From contig JARKIF010000016.1 in assembly GCA_029378245.1 (NCBI GenBank), positions 930,001 through 994,000 on the forward strand: a stretch of DNA of 64,000 nt. The letters are read 5' to 3'. Under the pieces are notes generated by a model. It was not told the origin of the DNA and did not search any database. It saw only the letters and a program-made list of their open reading frames with translations. This document shows, in pieces, positions 22,600 to 34,975 of the stretch (positions within the stretch are counted from its first letter, which is position 1; each line of letters begins with the position of its first letter). Origin of the DNA: Roridomyces roridus. Taxonomy: Eukaryota > Basidiomycota > Agaricomycetes > Agaricales > Mycenaceae. The position numbers were made by a program, and so were the translations under genes.

Positions 22600-23039
22600 T
22601 GGAGAGAAGTAGTTCGACACTATCGGCCTCGCGGTGCCAGTCACATCGCTTGTACCGCCATTGTAGCGGCGCGGGCAGGCGCGGGTGAACGCGCGGGGAT
22701 AATTACGCCAAATCTCTTGCGTAGCCGCCTTCAGCCGATACGTGAAGTGCGGAGGTTGTGGGTGTCAATTAAGTGATGATATACATCTAGTTTGACGCAC
22801 CTTGCGCTCTTCTCGAGGTCTTCCGTCGGTGGCGAGGAGCGTTCTCCTTCAATCTGTGCGAGATAAGCAGCCGGTAGTATTGAGAAATTGATAGGTGGGA
22901 GACGTGGAGAAGGGCGATGAAAGAATGCTGCATCCTTAACAAACACTAGAAAGCAAAGAACGTCGACAAAGCACGAAAACCAATAGCACATTTGTCAAGC
23001 GGATATACATCATGTTAGATCGCGAGGTAAATCGGAGGA

Positions 23040-23918
23040 CTAGCCACTCTTTCCCGACGCGCTCTTGATGGAGGCCTTGTGCGCAAAGTTCAGAGACTCG
23101 GCAAGGTCCTTTCCAAGTTGCATCACAATAAGGGTGGGGAAAACGAGCCACAGCCTGACTTTCATTAGCAAAATTCGCGCAGGAGCCAGAGACTCACCCG
23201 TTCGGAATGATCCAGTACTTGATGACCACACCCCATGAATTGTGCCCAACGGCGCAGTAGTTGCAATAGTACTCCTGCAGCCAGTAGAGCACGGTCTTGG
23301 AGAGGGTCATGGCGGCGGCCACGAATCCGATGAGCGGCGCCGGCGGCCACTCGGTGACGTGGACGGTGTATACATACAGGACGTTGAGGAGGGTCTCCAC
23401 GACGTTCATGAAGGCTAGAAAACATGTCAGCTCACACGAAAGACATGGGCACGTCGCGTACATTGCGCGTTGGTGAAGCCATCGCCGCGCTCAAGGGACG
23501 GAATGCCGTACACCTGGCCGCTGTCAGCTGGTGATACCCAGAAAGTGAGGGAGGCCTACGAGGTCAACCTGCGACGCGTCAGTACTCGTTGCAGGATGAG
23601 GCAAGGGGACGTACATTCTGGTAGATGCTGTATGGTGCCCAAATCCAGTGAAGGTCCCCGCCCTACAGACAGCACGTTCAGGGTCAGTCAAGACGGATGG
23701 CTGACGCGACGTCACCTCCATGGACCGCGGTCTATCGTCGCCGTCAGTCTAGTCGTCGCGTGCGAAAGGTTGGCAGCGCGTACCTCATAAAACAGTACCC
23801 CACATCCCACAAAATGACCTAGATTGCGCTCAGAAGAATGCAGGGCTCGAATCCGTGGCCGTACGGGCGTGGTGAGGATGAACCAGAGGGAGATCCAGGT
23901 ATGGGTCTTGACGGCCAT
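23040..23918 (-). CDS. EXPERA-like multipass membrane protein, tandem copy B
   Basis: The second copy, offset by 1,333 bp from copy A and sharing exon order, introns and even 3' flanking sequence (GCGGATATACATCAT). The domain order is the same: MAVKTHTWISLWFILTTPV, ILWDVGYCFM, RPRSMEGGDLHWIWAPYSIY, VYGIPSLERGDGFTNAQ, FMNVVETLLNVLYVYTVHV, then YWIIPNGLWLVFPTLIVMQL and an SASGKSG tail. The coding segments are far more alike than the introns, so both copies appear to be under selection. A possible first exon at about 24190-24090 (MSFPILSAAYLGQIEAE) may extend the N-terminus; its frame differs from that of copy A. Function unassigned. Confidence 0.65.
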
Positions 23919-24199
23919 TGGAGAGAGAAATCGTTCGACAGCATCGGTGGGAGTGCGGCCATGTGGGACGCCATCATCACACGATGCCACAGTCACCTGG
24001 TTTGTGCCGCCATCACCTACTTGAACGTCTCTGCAGCTGGAACTCGACTCTGGGGAAATACTCACATCTGCTCCGAATTTTGCGTTCTTTTCGAGGTCTT
24101 CGCGTTGGTGGCCTTTGTCGAGGAGCGCTCTTGGGCTGTTCTGCTTCGATTTGTCCGAGGTAGGCAGCCGAAAGTATTGGGAAACTCATAGTGAGTGGT

Positions 24200-25210
24200 G
24201 GACGGGAGGAAGGGCGATGAAAGACTGCTGCATCCCTTTGTCCTCTTACACTAATGCGCACCTTCAATGCGAGGCACGACAACGTGGCCACAACGGTCTT
24301 TCAGGCTCAAAGCGTGGCCGAGGTGCTCCGCTCGAACTTTTCATCTTGAAGCCATCCTTGGTACGACTGGAATGTTTCTCTCGGCGATCTCCTTGTTCAA
24401 CTGAGATATCACAAACCGTCAAAATCGTCAAGGCTACAGCGTCATCCAAACCATCTGTCTCTGTTCAACTTGTTCCTGCTGCTTCCACGCTTCTGGGACG
24501 CATCAAATGCCCCTGGTTCACCATCTTTGCGGCAGTTGTGTGCCGAAAATGTTCCTCACCTCAACTGTAGACAATGCAGAACATTCAAACGACCAGAAGA
24601 TCTCACAGACGTGGAATATCAACTGGCTATCATCATCTGCCGTCCGGTGGCGGTGATTTTCCAGTCCGTCTGGCAACGACCCATAATAGATTAGGTCGCA
24701 CATTACTCGTCCATAAACGCCGCCAGCTTTATTTTGACTCTGCTCGCCAGAAATAATTTTTCAGTGTCTACTTTACAGCCACCACCGGTGACTGCCGTTC
24801 GGTCTCCGCTTTTACGTTGACAGCCGTGGCTGCGGTCTAGCTCTCTTTCCATTCCTCCAAATCCCGCCGGCCATATATCCTCCCACCGGAGAGATCGTGT
24901 AGTCAACATCAACACCCGAAATCTTGGACCATCCTGCCTCTTGGAGATTTCCGAATACAGAAACGTGCGACGCCAATCTCCGGACTGTGCCAATTTTCCA
25001 GCCATAAGTACAAATATGAACGGGCAATTATCAAAGCAGATACAGAGCATGCAACAAAACAAACTGTCAGTCCTCCACCCGGAATCAACATCTGAACAAG
25101 GCAGTGCCTCGGCGTCGGAGCCAAAGCTGCTGCGACGGAGAGCTCCCGACTGCAAGCGTCTTGTTTAAATCCTGTGTTTTTGCTTCCGCGTTTAACTGCC
25201 GAACGAAATG
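24200..25210. other. intergenic, no gene seen
   Basis: About 1 kb between the membrane-protein pair and the small membrane protein. The longest frame (minus, 24703-25155) has no recognisable domain or supporting introns. Nothing else stands out. Confidence 0.35.
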
Positions 25211-25746
25211 TCAAAAACCTAGTACACCGGAGCGCCCCGAGGGTCGTGTATGTAAGTTACCCACCTGAATTCTATCAGCGAGGTTCCTTGTTCTGATGGT
25301 GCACCTCCAGATGGCGAGCGAGTGCCCCGTGAGGAGCCCGTATAGCCCGAGACACCAGCAGATGCATGTTGGGACCCGCATGGTCAAGGTTTTAATCCGA
25401 AGTTTGCGGGCCTCGTCGTCGAGCCTACAAGCCGCATTCAGTCAACCATGGGCCAGAAAGCGGGCAGGGCGGGGTCTACGCACGCTAAAAACTGCTCGCA
25501 TATCCCGGCATCTCGACAGTCCAGCAGGTGTGTGTCGGTCATCTCCACATAAATCCGGCTGGCGTGTTCTATTTCTCGGTTTAAAATGGCGATCAACCGC
25601 GTAGGCGAGGCAATAATAGCGACGAAGACAAGGACTCCAAAAATAGAGGTGATGAGTGTAGTTGGATTGGGGATGAGGTCGAGGAAGAGCTCGATCCAGG
25701 GAGACGAATCCTCGTCCATTTGAAAATCAATGTCGGTTGGAGGCAT
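25211..25746 (-). CDS. small two-helix membrane protein, Agaricomycete type
   Basis: About 155 residues in two exons. The start MPPTDIDFQMDEDSSPW is followed by an N-terminal helix (PTTLITSIFGVLVFVAIIAS) and a soluble loop (RLIAILNREIEHASRIYVEM, DAGICEQFLA). A 60-bp intron (GTGCGTAG to CTTGTAG) joins it in frame to LDDEARKLRIKTLTMRVPT, a second helix with the GLLTGHSLAIWRC stretch and a basic tail. The helix, long loop, GHSxALxRC helix pattern is one I associate with small unnamed Agaricomycete proteins. No function is known to me. A frame upstream (25949-25850) could add a 5' exon, but it does not join in frame. Confidence 0.5.
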
Positions 25747-26236
25747 CTGAAGGTGCTGGAGGAGGTAGAGGGGGGCGATTCCCCGGGAGATGTCTTTATA
25801 CACTTACCCAGGCTGCTCGCAAACAAATAACACGGATGTCCCGGCATGACATACGAAAAGACCCACTGGAAGGCTTGCATTGATCGGGGAAGTGGACATG
25901 CGAAAAAATTCTTACTGGAGTCTCCAAGAGTTATCTCTTCACAGTGCATGGCAAGTTTTCAAGCTGGTAGCTTTGATCCAAAATTGCTTCAAAAATAGAG
26001 CACGCAGAGAGGCTTATTCTTAAAAGGTGGCCGTGTGGGCTTGCTTGATACCCGATCTCGGCGGAGACACTGCCTCGAAGGGATTCCCTTCTCGGATTGT
26101 AAGCTGTAGGTGCTGTAAACCGGGTTTCCAGAGCGGGGCCGAGTTGCCCGCTTGCCAGATCACGATGCCCCTATCTGAGAATCACTGATACCACCATTTC
26201 AATCAGAGACAAACAGCCGCGCTCTTTGACAGCAAC

Positions 26237-27207
26237 GTGCCGCCCGAACTTGAGCGCGAGATATTCGAAACAGCCGCGCTGCTGTATCCCGAAATGATCT
26301 TCAATATGCTCCTTACAGCTCGCAGGGTCCACGCCTGGTCAGTTTATGAGTACTTCTGGCCCGGGACGGAAACTTGGCACGCTCACTCAAATCTCAGGAT
26401 CGAGCCAATGTTATACCAAACCATCACTTTTGGGGATGACACATGGGACCCAGACATAACCCCGGCTTGGGAAGGTCTACTCGTCGCTATCAAATCCAAG
26501 CCTTCTGCCTTCTTACGGAAACACGTCCGGCATATGATGGTCAATATGTACGACACTCGTCCCACAACGGCGTCCTTCATCTCGTCAGAACTTCCCGAAA
26601 TCCTATCTTCATGCAATCAAGTTCACTCCCTTATACTCTTCAACTCATCTCCATCCATCATCCCCGCTCTCGAATCCGCACCCAACCTCCGGAGACTCGC
26701 CGTCTTCCTGAGCGAACTTTTTGGCTCTGACATTCCTCCACTGCACCTCGAGCATCCCTTATTCGCCTCTTTGACCCATCTCGAGGTTTTTGACCCCAGA
26801 TTCGAGGAGAGCGTCCCATGGCCATGGGCTGATTTCGGGCTCTTACCCGAACTCACCCACCTCTTGATTTTCCAACTTGATTCCAGCGGCAGCATCCCCC
26901 TTCTGCTGCTCGACAGCTGCAGAAAACTCCAAGTGCTCGTCGACCTGTATCGCAGACTCCCACTCCCAGATGTACTCGTCGAAGATCCGCGGTTCGTGCT
27001 GATGGTCATGTCCGACTCGGAGTACGAGGCCGACTGGCGCGCGGGCACGCGTGGGGGCCGGGATTTATGGGACCGCGCAGCTGGATTTGTTGCCAAAAGG
27101 AGACGTGGAGAGATCACGCCTGGTTCGTCTTCCCTTTTCCATCTGGCTGGCAGAGCTGACGTTCTGCAGCATCCCGCTGTTGGATTGAACCTGGTGATGG
27201 AGTGTAG
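26237..27207 (+). CDS. copy 4 (dispersed) of the uncharacterised family, 5' end damaged
   Basis: Nearly identical to copy 2 (7.2-8.2 kb) and on the opposite strand. The core is intact: KHVRHMMVNMYDTRPTT, FGLLPELTHLLIF, YEADWRAGTRGGRDLWDR. The C-terminal intron (GTTCGT to CTGCAG) gives the family ending ASRCWIEPGDG. Homology with copy 2 continues at least 90 bp upstream of the coding part (GCCGAGTTGCCCGCTTGCCA), so the promoter-proximal DNA was copied too. The family start codon is lost: where copy 2 has CCATGAAGTTGCCACC this copy has CGTGCCGCCC, and there is no in-frame ATG until MIFNMLL near 26297. It may therefore be N-terminally shortened or non-functional. Confidence 0.6.
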
Positions 27208-27758
27208 GAGAGATTTGAATATACGGAAGGAACGACAGGTGAATTTGTTTGTGGAAGCAAAAAAAACACAAAGCAGTTGGACTCACTCACTGAACAAATC
27301 GGAACAACTTACCATTCCCTTTCTGTTCTCGACCGTCATCACCGTGAACTCCTCCCGCCTTCTGTAGCCGTCTTTCCCCGTCCGAACCTCAGAAACCGCA
27401 TCATGACGTCAGAGGGCAAAAAAGCAGCGACTCCACTGGCACACGACTCCACCATCACATCTGTTCACATCAGCATGGTGTTTCTTCCGCGGCCTTGGCA
27501 ATATTCAGGAAGGTCTCTGGGCTGCGCCATACCTCGCCAGGGTATGCCTTACTATGCTGGCTCAGGCGAGACTCCTGCCTATCGCGTCCAACTTGAACAG
27601 AATCCAACGTCGCACAAAGCGGGCGGGTAAGAGTGACGGCCTGCGCGGGTAGGAGGTGCAACGAATTGCCTGTTTCAATTTGATGGTCAGGCAGAACGCT
27701 TTACATAAAACGCAACGCTGTCCGGTTTATTCACCCGCCCTCCCTCTTCTTCTCTGCC
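27208..27758. promoter_or_regulatory. intergenic, upstream of MFS gene A
   Basis: 550 bp with no convincing gene. The last 60 bp before the MFS start are pyrimidine-rich (CCGCCCTCCCTCTTCTTCTC), consistent with a fungal core promoter. Confidence 0.4.
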
Positions 27759-30607
27759 ATGAGCTCAGTCCACTCTGACGCCGAAAAGCACCAGCCCAAG
27801 ACCGCTGTCGGCGACGACGACGACGCTGGCAGCAGTGTTCAAACCCTCATCGAACGCGCCCGTGCGGAGGGTATCAAACCCATTTTCTTGGCCAAGTACG
27901 TCGTCGTCGAACTCGTCGTATGGGGCGATACTCAGTTCGCCTGGTCCATCAGAGTCAAAGCTCTCAACGATGCAATCACCGAGTGCGGGATGGGTCGGTA
28001 TGTTGCCTGCTTTGACTTTTTCCCTCGTTCTCTGACCTCGGAACGCAGGTATCAGGTATGTGTGTCCACTATGTATGCAAGTGGGGGCACCGTCGCGTCA
28101 TCGAAGGAGAAGCACGGACGTAACGCAATCCCCGCCGTTAACGCGACGGGAGGCTCCACCCACTTCGTGGGCGTCCCGGTCCCGGGTCCTGTGACTAACC
28201 ACCCCGCTTCCAGTACGAATTATTCCTCAGCGCCGGTACGTTCCACGCATGCCGTGTATCTCCGTCTGATGTTTCTCAGGGTTCGGGTTCGTGAATTGAA
28301 AACATTGATACTGAGAGTGGTATTTCTGATTCATCTGTTGGTTCAGCTGGTTTGCCGATAGTACGCTCGTGTTCTACCCCGTAACCAATCCATCCATTGA
28401 TCCGCCGTCTTTCCAGATATCTGGCTTCAAGCTATCGCCATCTTGATGCCTGCCATCGCCAACCAAGTGAGTGGACACCAAGTGGTCGTGCCAAGCTCAC
28501 TCAATCAATTGTGTAGCACAATTTTCCAGACTACAATAGCAACATCAGAATGGCTACATTCGCATTATATTGCGGTCTCATCGTCGGCGTAAGTGCTTAT
28601 TAGATTGGAATTCTGATGTCTGTTCAATTTACTAGGCATCATTCTGGGGCGCATCTTGTGATGTGATTGGCCGTCGCACGGCGTGGAACGCGACTTTGTT
28701 TTTGTCCGGGATATTTGGAGTCGCGTGCGTGTTTTTTTCGTGTTGAGAATCGTTCTCCATTGAGTCTTGCTTTGAAGAGCCGGTGCCTCTCCCAATTTCG
28801 TCACTTTGTGTGGTGCGTATCTCCCTCTTAATCCCCAAACTTTCTGGTAATCGCCACTAGCGATGCTCGCCTGCATCGGTAAGTCCATTTTCTCCCCGCC
28901 TTTCTTCTTCTTTTGATCAATCCTGACCAAATAGGCTTCGGAGTGGGCGGCAACCTCCCCGTTGACGGCGCCCTCTTCCTCGAGTTTCTACCAGGGAGCT
29001 ACCAATATCTCCTTACTCTGCTTTCCCTTTGGTGGGCCGTGGGTCAGGTGGTGGCGTCCCTCATCTCTTGGGTGTTCTTGGCAAAGTATGTATCCGATCG
29101 CCGACTTAGGGGCTGAAACTTATAAATCCTGTTAGATTCTCGTGCGATCCAAGCCTAGTCGGCGTACAAGTTCTTCCAGACGGGAGTCTATACCGGTGCG
29201 ATAATACAAACAACAATGGCTGGCGGTGTGAGTCGGCTTTCCAAATTCATCACAGTTTATTCAGCATGCACAGATTCGTACTATACCATGGGCGCAATGA
29301 TGCTCTTCTTGGCCGTGCTCAGGGTTTTTGTTTTCCCCATGGACGAATCACCGAAATTCCTGCTCAGTATCGGACGCGACCAAGCTGCCGTCGACGTAAT
29401 CCATAGAGTGGCAAAGAAGAACGGGACGACGGTCAAGTTGACCTTACAAGACCTACACGACGCCGCTGCGCCGTACCTCGACCCTGCAGATGCAGACAAG
29501 GACACTTCCGAGGTGCCCGTGACCAAGTTTAGCACTTGGGAACTCGTGCGGAATAGTTTGTGCGTTTGTTTGAATTTCGGTTCAAGTTGGATTTATCACT
29601 GACGACTTTCAGCGACGACGTCAACGGCGAGAATATCAAGGGCTTGTTCTGTACACCACGTCTGGCGTATTCCTCCGAGTCTCATCATTTTCATTTGTGC
29701 GTCGACTTTCGTTTCGTTGATGTTGAAACCTAAATGTTTATTCAGACGGCGCTGTCGGACTCGCCTACCCATTGTTCAACTCTTTCCTGTGCGTCGTTCC
29801 TTCAACAAACCTTCTATCCGACTGAACATCCATTCCAAAGGGGAGCATATCTGTCCACCCGAGAGAAAGAGACCGGGTCGACAAGTATTGATGCTACCTA
29901 TTGTGAGTGGGCCATTTGTCATGTTCAAATTGGCGCGACACCCATATGTTATTTAGCGGCATATGCGTACCAAGCGGCCTGCGGTGTCGCAGGGTCACTG
30001 CTCGCAGCAGTCATGGTCCAATGGTCGCGCACCGGTCGCAAGTATTCCCTCGGGTCAGTATTTCTGGGTGATACAAGCTGAATTGTTGACCGATTCGGTA
30101 CAGATTCTTCACCATCATGTCTGGCGTCTTCCTCTTCGCCCTCACGTTCGTTTCTCTTCTAATTTTTCTGCGTGTGGAACTGAGAATCCATCAATACAGA
30201 GCCGCAAAGACTTCAACCCAAGTAAACGCCCTCGTCTCCATCGCCAGTTTCTGGGAAAACGCATTTTACGGTGTACTCTACGGATACGCACCAGAGGTCT
30301 TCCCCACGCCACGCCGCGGCACAGGAGATGCCTTGGCCGCCGCTGCAAATCGGATAACGGGACTGTTCGCACCTAGTGAGTCGACTCCCTGTACAATTTC
30401 AAGTCGAGTCTCATTTGCAACCGTCTAGTCATCGCCGTGTATAGCAAGGCTGGACAAACGCCCAACGGGTACGTGTATAAGTCTCTTCCCGACTCATGAA
30501 CTAACCAAGTCTTTAGACCGGTATATGCAAGCGCTGGTATATTCGTATTCACAGGTTTGGTGATGTTCCTCCTTCCCATTGAAACCGCTGGAGTGACTGC
30601 GTTGTGA
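27759..30607 (+). pseudogene. MFS transporter, paralogue A, with a one-base frameshift
   Basis: A 12-helix major facilitator of about 530 residues in about 13 exons. The N-terminus is MSSVHSDAEKHQPK, then GWFADNIWLQ after splicing, the loop signature DVIGRRTAWNATLFLSG, GFGVGGNLPVDGALFLEFLP, LLSLWWAVGQVVASLISWVF, the long central loop with DESPKFLLSIGRDQAAVDVI, then TYQAACGVAGSL-type helices, FWENAFYGVLYGYAPEVFPT and the end LLPIETAGVTAL. The layout is that of SV2/SVOP-like organic-solute carriers. At about 29676 the sequence reads TCCTCCGAGTCTC where paralogue B has TCTACCAGTCTC: one extra G shifts the frame before the helix SLIIFI. All other exons splice in frame, so this is either a very recent null allele or a sequencing error. 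Confidence 0.72.
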
Positions 30608-30821
30608 ATACCTAAAATTTTCCAGTGTCGATACCCACTGTATTTCGTATGTACGCGCCATACAAGTATAATTATCAAAGTCATTATAGTGCCTACGTGC
30701 ACCTACATCCAAAAAGCATAACCTAGCCAGTTGAAGACTAGATAGATAGACATCTTCAACCAGGTCGACATCCCCGGCCAGTTGAAGGCAACAACCGCTC
30801 GCAAGCCGTCAGTAAGATAAA

Positions 30822-33599
30822 TCACAGCCTAAACATGTCTCAGCTTCGCCCCCCGAAAGAAACAAATAAAGTATACGTACGCAGTCGTCCCCACGGTTTC
30901 AATCGGCAGGAGGAACATAGTGAGACCCGTGAAAATGAATATTCCGGCGCTGGCGTATACGGGACTATGTTCGAAATCAGTCAGTTGACTCTGATTTTAA
31001 ACCCAACCACGACGCACCCATTCGGCGTCTTTCCAGCGTTACTATACACGGCGATGACTACTCCAGTTAGAAAGATGCGACATATTTCAAACATATCACT
31101 CACTGGGCGCGAAAAGACCAGTCACCCGGCTCGAAGCAGAGGCCAAGGCATCTCCGGTACCACGACGCGGCGTCGGGAACACTTCAGGCGCGTATCCATA
31201 CAAGACTCCATAGAACGCGTTCTCCCAGAAGCTCGCAATCGAGACGAGGGCGTTCACTTGTACAGACGTCTTGGCCGCCCTAAATCGAAGTGAGTAAAAT
31301 ATCCACGGAACTGGTGAGAACGCACGTGAGAGCAAACAGGAAGACACCAGCCATAATGGTGAAGAAACTGCATATCGTCAGCTTCATTCACTTGAAATAA
31401 TTCAACACTACTAACCCCATGGAAAACTTGCGCCCGGTTCGGGACCATTGGACCATGACGGCGGCAACGACGGATCCAGCGACACCGCACGCGGCCTGGT
31501 ACGTGTACGCAGCTGGGAAGATGAGCTTCGTGAATGTAAAGACAGAGTTTGACTCACAGTATGTCGCGTCGATGCTCGTAGAACCGGTTTCGGTCAGACG
31601 GGCAGCCAAGTAAGATCCCCTGAATAGGCCGTCTCAACGATAAAATGGAATAAATCAAGAAATGTACTCACAAGAAGGCGTTGAAGAGAGGGTAGGCCAG
31701 TCCAAGAGCGCCATCTGGAGAATTGTCAATAGTGTTGGTTGAAAGATGAAAAAAAAAAAAAAATCCAACAAATGAAGATGATGAGACTGGTAGACCAAGC
31801 CAACCGCGGTGTAGCGAACAGTCCCGTGATATTGTCACCGCTGAGATGTTCACTTGAAATGCATTAGTTGCGTCAGTCTACAAGCGAAAGACACTCGCAA
31901 GCTGTTACGAATAAGCTCCCAAGTGCTGAATTTGGTCGTGGGGACTGAATAGACAGAGTCATTGTCAAGATACGGGAGAGCGGCGGTACGAAGATCTTCA
32001 ACGGTGAGCGTCGAGGTCGTCTTGTTCTTCTTGGCAATGCGGTGAACGACGTCGACAGCTTCTTGGTCACGCCCAATGCTGACGAGGAATTTCGGCGATT
32101 CGTCCATCGGGAACACAAAGTACCGGAGAATGGCGAGGACCAGCATCAGGGCGCCCATCGTGTAGTACGAGTCTGCATATAAGTATACAAGCTTCAAAAA
32201 ACAAGCAAAATACTCACATCGCCAGCCGTTGTTGTTCGAGTTGTCGCATTGGTACAGACTTCCATCCGGTTGTACCTGAACACCAACCAAGGAAGTGTCG
32301 CACGAAAATCTGAGACGATGAGCTGGGATCAAGAACGAAATATGCAACTCACTTGGCCAAAAATATCCAAGAAATCAACGACCCGACGACTTGGCCCACA
32401 GCCCACCAAAGGGAGAGTAGAGTCAACATATACTGGTGTGATCCGGGGAGGAACTCGAGGAAAAGAGCGCCGTCGACCGGCATGTTGCCACCGACTCCGA
32501 ATCCTGGAAGAATGAGCAAGGAATAAAGGAGATTGACCGAACTTACCAATGCACGCAAGCAGGGCTGCGAAATAAGCCAACAATTTCGGAGAAGGGCACT
32601 CGGTACGCACCACACAGAGTAAGAAAATTCGGGGATGCTCCAGCGCTATCAAGTCGTAAGAAAAGGAATTGATCCGCGGAAAAAGATACGCACGCGACAC
32701 CGAAAATGCCAGAAAGGAACAAAGTTGCATTCCACGCGGTCCGTCTGCCGATGACATCGGCGCTCATACCCCAGAACGTCGACTACATAGTGAATGAATG
32801 AGATGAAGGGTATACAAACCAGATATTCTTACGCCAATGATTAACCCAACGTAGAGGGCAAAGGTCGCCATACGAATGTTGCTAGAATAATCGGGGAAGT
32901 TGTGCTACAAGGTTTGGTTCAATTTTCTACTGTAGATGAATAAACTCACCTGGTTCGCAATGGCGGGCATCACGATAGCGATGGCTTGCAGCCAAATATC
33001 TAGGGGCATTACACGTCAATGGAAGCCATTCGAGAAGCACCGGGGACGTACTATCTGCGAACCAACTACCGAAGCAAGGTCACAAGAGCACCACAAAAAA
33101 GGAAGTATCTCCACGAACCCGAAACCTGGCGAAACAAAGCTCAACTACGACGCAAAAGGAAAGATCAAGGACGCACCGGCACTGAAGAACAGCTCATACT
33201 AGGCAGGAAAGTATCAGTCATACGACCAGGGAACCGCGCGGGAGCGGTGATTGACAGGAATGAGATGTGGAGCCGCCTCCCACCAAACGCCACGCACGTA
33301 TGAGACGAACATACCTGGTACCTATGCCCCCAATGAGTCCCGAATTTCAAGTACAGAGACGGAAACGCACCGTCCCATCCCACAGTCCGCAATCGCATCA
33401 TTCAGCACCTTCATCCTGGAAAAGAAAGCATATATAAAGACGTCGGGCGTCGTAGATAACGAGCGTACTTTGCGAGAAAGATGGGCTTGATAGCTTCATT
33501 GCGAGCTTTCTTGAGCAGATCTTGGACACTGCTGTCGTCGGCCACTTTCTCGGAGGCAGGGTCGACGATGTCGTTGGTCTTCTCGGAGTGGATGCTCAT
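30822..33599 (-). CDS. MFS transporter, paralogue B
   Basis: The intact partner of paralogue A, tail to tail with it; the stops are 214 bp apart. The start is MSIHSEKTNDIVDPASEKVA. It shows the same motif order: DVIGRRTAWNATLFLSG, GFGVGGNMPVDGALFLEFLP, DESPKFLVSIGRDQEAVDVV, LAWSTSLIIFI, DGALGLAYPLFNAFL, TYQAACGVAGSVVAAVMVQW, FWENAFYGVLYGYAPEVFPT. A last short exon gives the same GTTAL end. A 15-base poly-T run (31749-31763 on the plus strand as poly-A) lies inside one intron. Twelve helices in the plasma membrane are inferred; the substrate is unknown (sugar, carboxylate or other organic anion). Confidence 0.83.
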
Positions 33600-34724
33600 G
33601 GTCGTACGAGAAGAAGAAAAGACACTTTGTTTGCGTCAATGATCGGCATGCGGAAGCGACGCACGTTGGGCTGTAGCCGACATTCCGGCTCATCTTTTTG
33701 GGAAGTCCGATTGCCTTAAACAAGAAGCCGTTCCGTTGGCCTGTTGGGCCTGGCTAAAACAAGTAAGATTGAGATACCGCAGTCCCGCAAGGGGCACATA
33801 CCAAAATGTACAACCAAATTTTATTCCCTTAAGGCACACGTGGGTGCGTGCCAAGCGCGTGCCGATTATTTTGCAAATTCAATTGCGCGGAAGAATGTGA
33901 TTCCGAAATGAGGGAAAACATGAAGTTCCCGTGGTTGAATCAAGTTAAATCGGTGTCAGGACGACCCAACCAAGACTTACTTGAGGAGAACTGGGCACAC
34001 TTGGAAGCCTCTGTTAAATTCAACTTCAGTCTTCAGAAACGGACAAGAAGACAGCCGGAAAGCCTCGGAAAACTCGTGCTTGCGGTTCAATTACATAATG
34101 TTGGGACCAGACTCTCAGACTCTCAGACTCTCACAGTTGACGATCAGAAGATGTAACTGTGCCCTCAGACTCGGATTCGGACATGATTCATCTCAGCATC
34201 TTTAGTACCTCTATCGTACTGCTTTCCTCGGTCGAAGTCATTTGAGAAACGCTCGTCTATATACTCCCACAGACCGAGATTACCTATGCTCGTCTGAGCT
34301 CGACTCAGCTCGAGCTGATGGGATGGGAGTTTTATTTAGGCAACTCAAGTCCATCCTCGGCGACTCGGATTCCTCGCTCACAGTCACGATCGACTTCATT
34401 CTCAAAGGACTCATGAAATACGGTAAATAATCGAGTCGACCGCATTTATTGATTTCGTTGAACCATGAACCAGGAGCTCGATGGTACGTGCCTCGGAGTT
34501 CCACTATAGTCATCGCAATGTCGAGCGTCGCAGGCCAGTACTAACATCTACGGCTTGTAAGGCTACTAGACACTTGTACATCCACTGCAGTGAAGCTCAG
34601 CACAAGCACCTCATCTGAGTCTTAGGTGCTACTTGCCCGCTGCCAGCGCAAAAACCACTCCCCGAGGGCCCTAGCTTCTCTGCGCCCGTCGAGGCAAACT
34701 CGAAACATGTTGAAATCCCTGCAA

Positions 34725-34790
34725 GAAAAAAAGGCGACGCCGGGAATCGAACGGAGGACCGTGTAGTCTCACATGCCGTCCAGTAGGGAT
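34725..34790 (-). other. tRNA 3'-half-like sequence with poly-T terminator
   Basis: On the minus strand GGTCCTCCGTTCGATTCCCG resembles a tRNA T arm (B box GTTCGATTCC). A run of seven T follows within a few bases, as a Pol III terminator would. No matching acceptor 5' strand is found upstream. Best read as a decayed tRNA-derived repeat. Confidence 0.35.
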
Positions 34791-34876
34791 GGAAAAAGAG
34801 AAACCTCCATGTCTTGTAGTATGATTTTGAACGCGATTATGCAGGAAGCAGACAAAATTGCCCTCCAGTGCAAAAG

Positions 34877-34975
34877 TGGACACACTGGGATTTGAACCCA
34901 GGACCGCATACAATTGAAGCCGGCGTCGAACCGGCCGCTGCAAAGCATGAGTGATAACCCCTACACCATGTGCCC
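34877..34975 (-). tRNA. tRNA-like gene or tRNA-derived element, apparent UGC anticodon with intron
   Basis: On the minus strand a cloverleaf can be drawn. The acceptor GGGCACA pairs with TGTGTCC. The A box is TGGTGTAGGGGTTATCAC. An anticodon stem CATGC/GTATG encloses a loop TTTGCA interrupted by a GC-rich insert of about 26 bases. The T arm CTGGG-TTCAAAT-CCCAG is a good B box. The loop would present UGC (Ala), but the A box is of the Gln/Glu/Val type, not alanine, so the identity is doubtful. The second partial copy nearby makes a tRNA-derived SINE or pseudogene as likely as a working tRNA. Confidence 0.45.
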
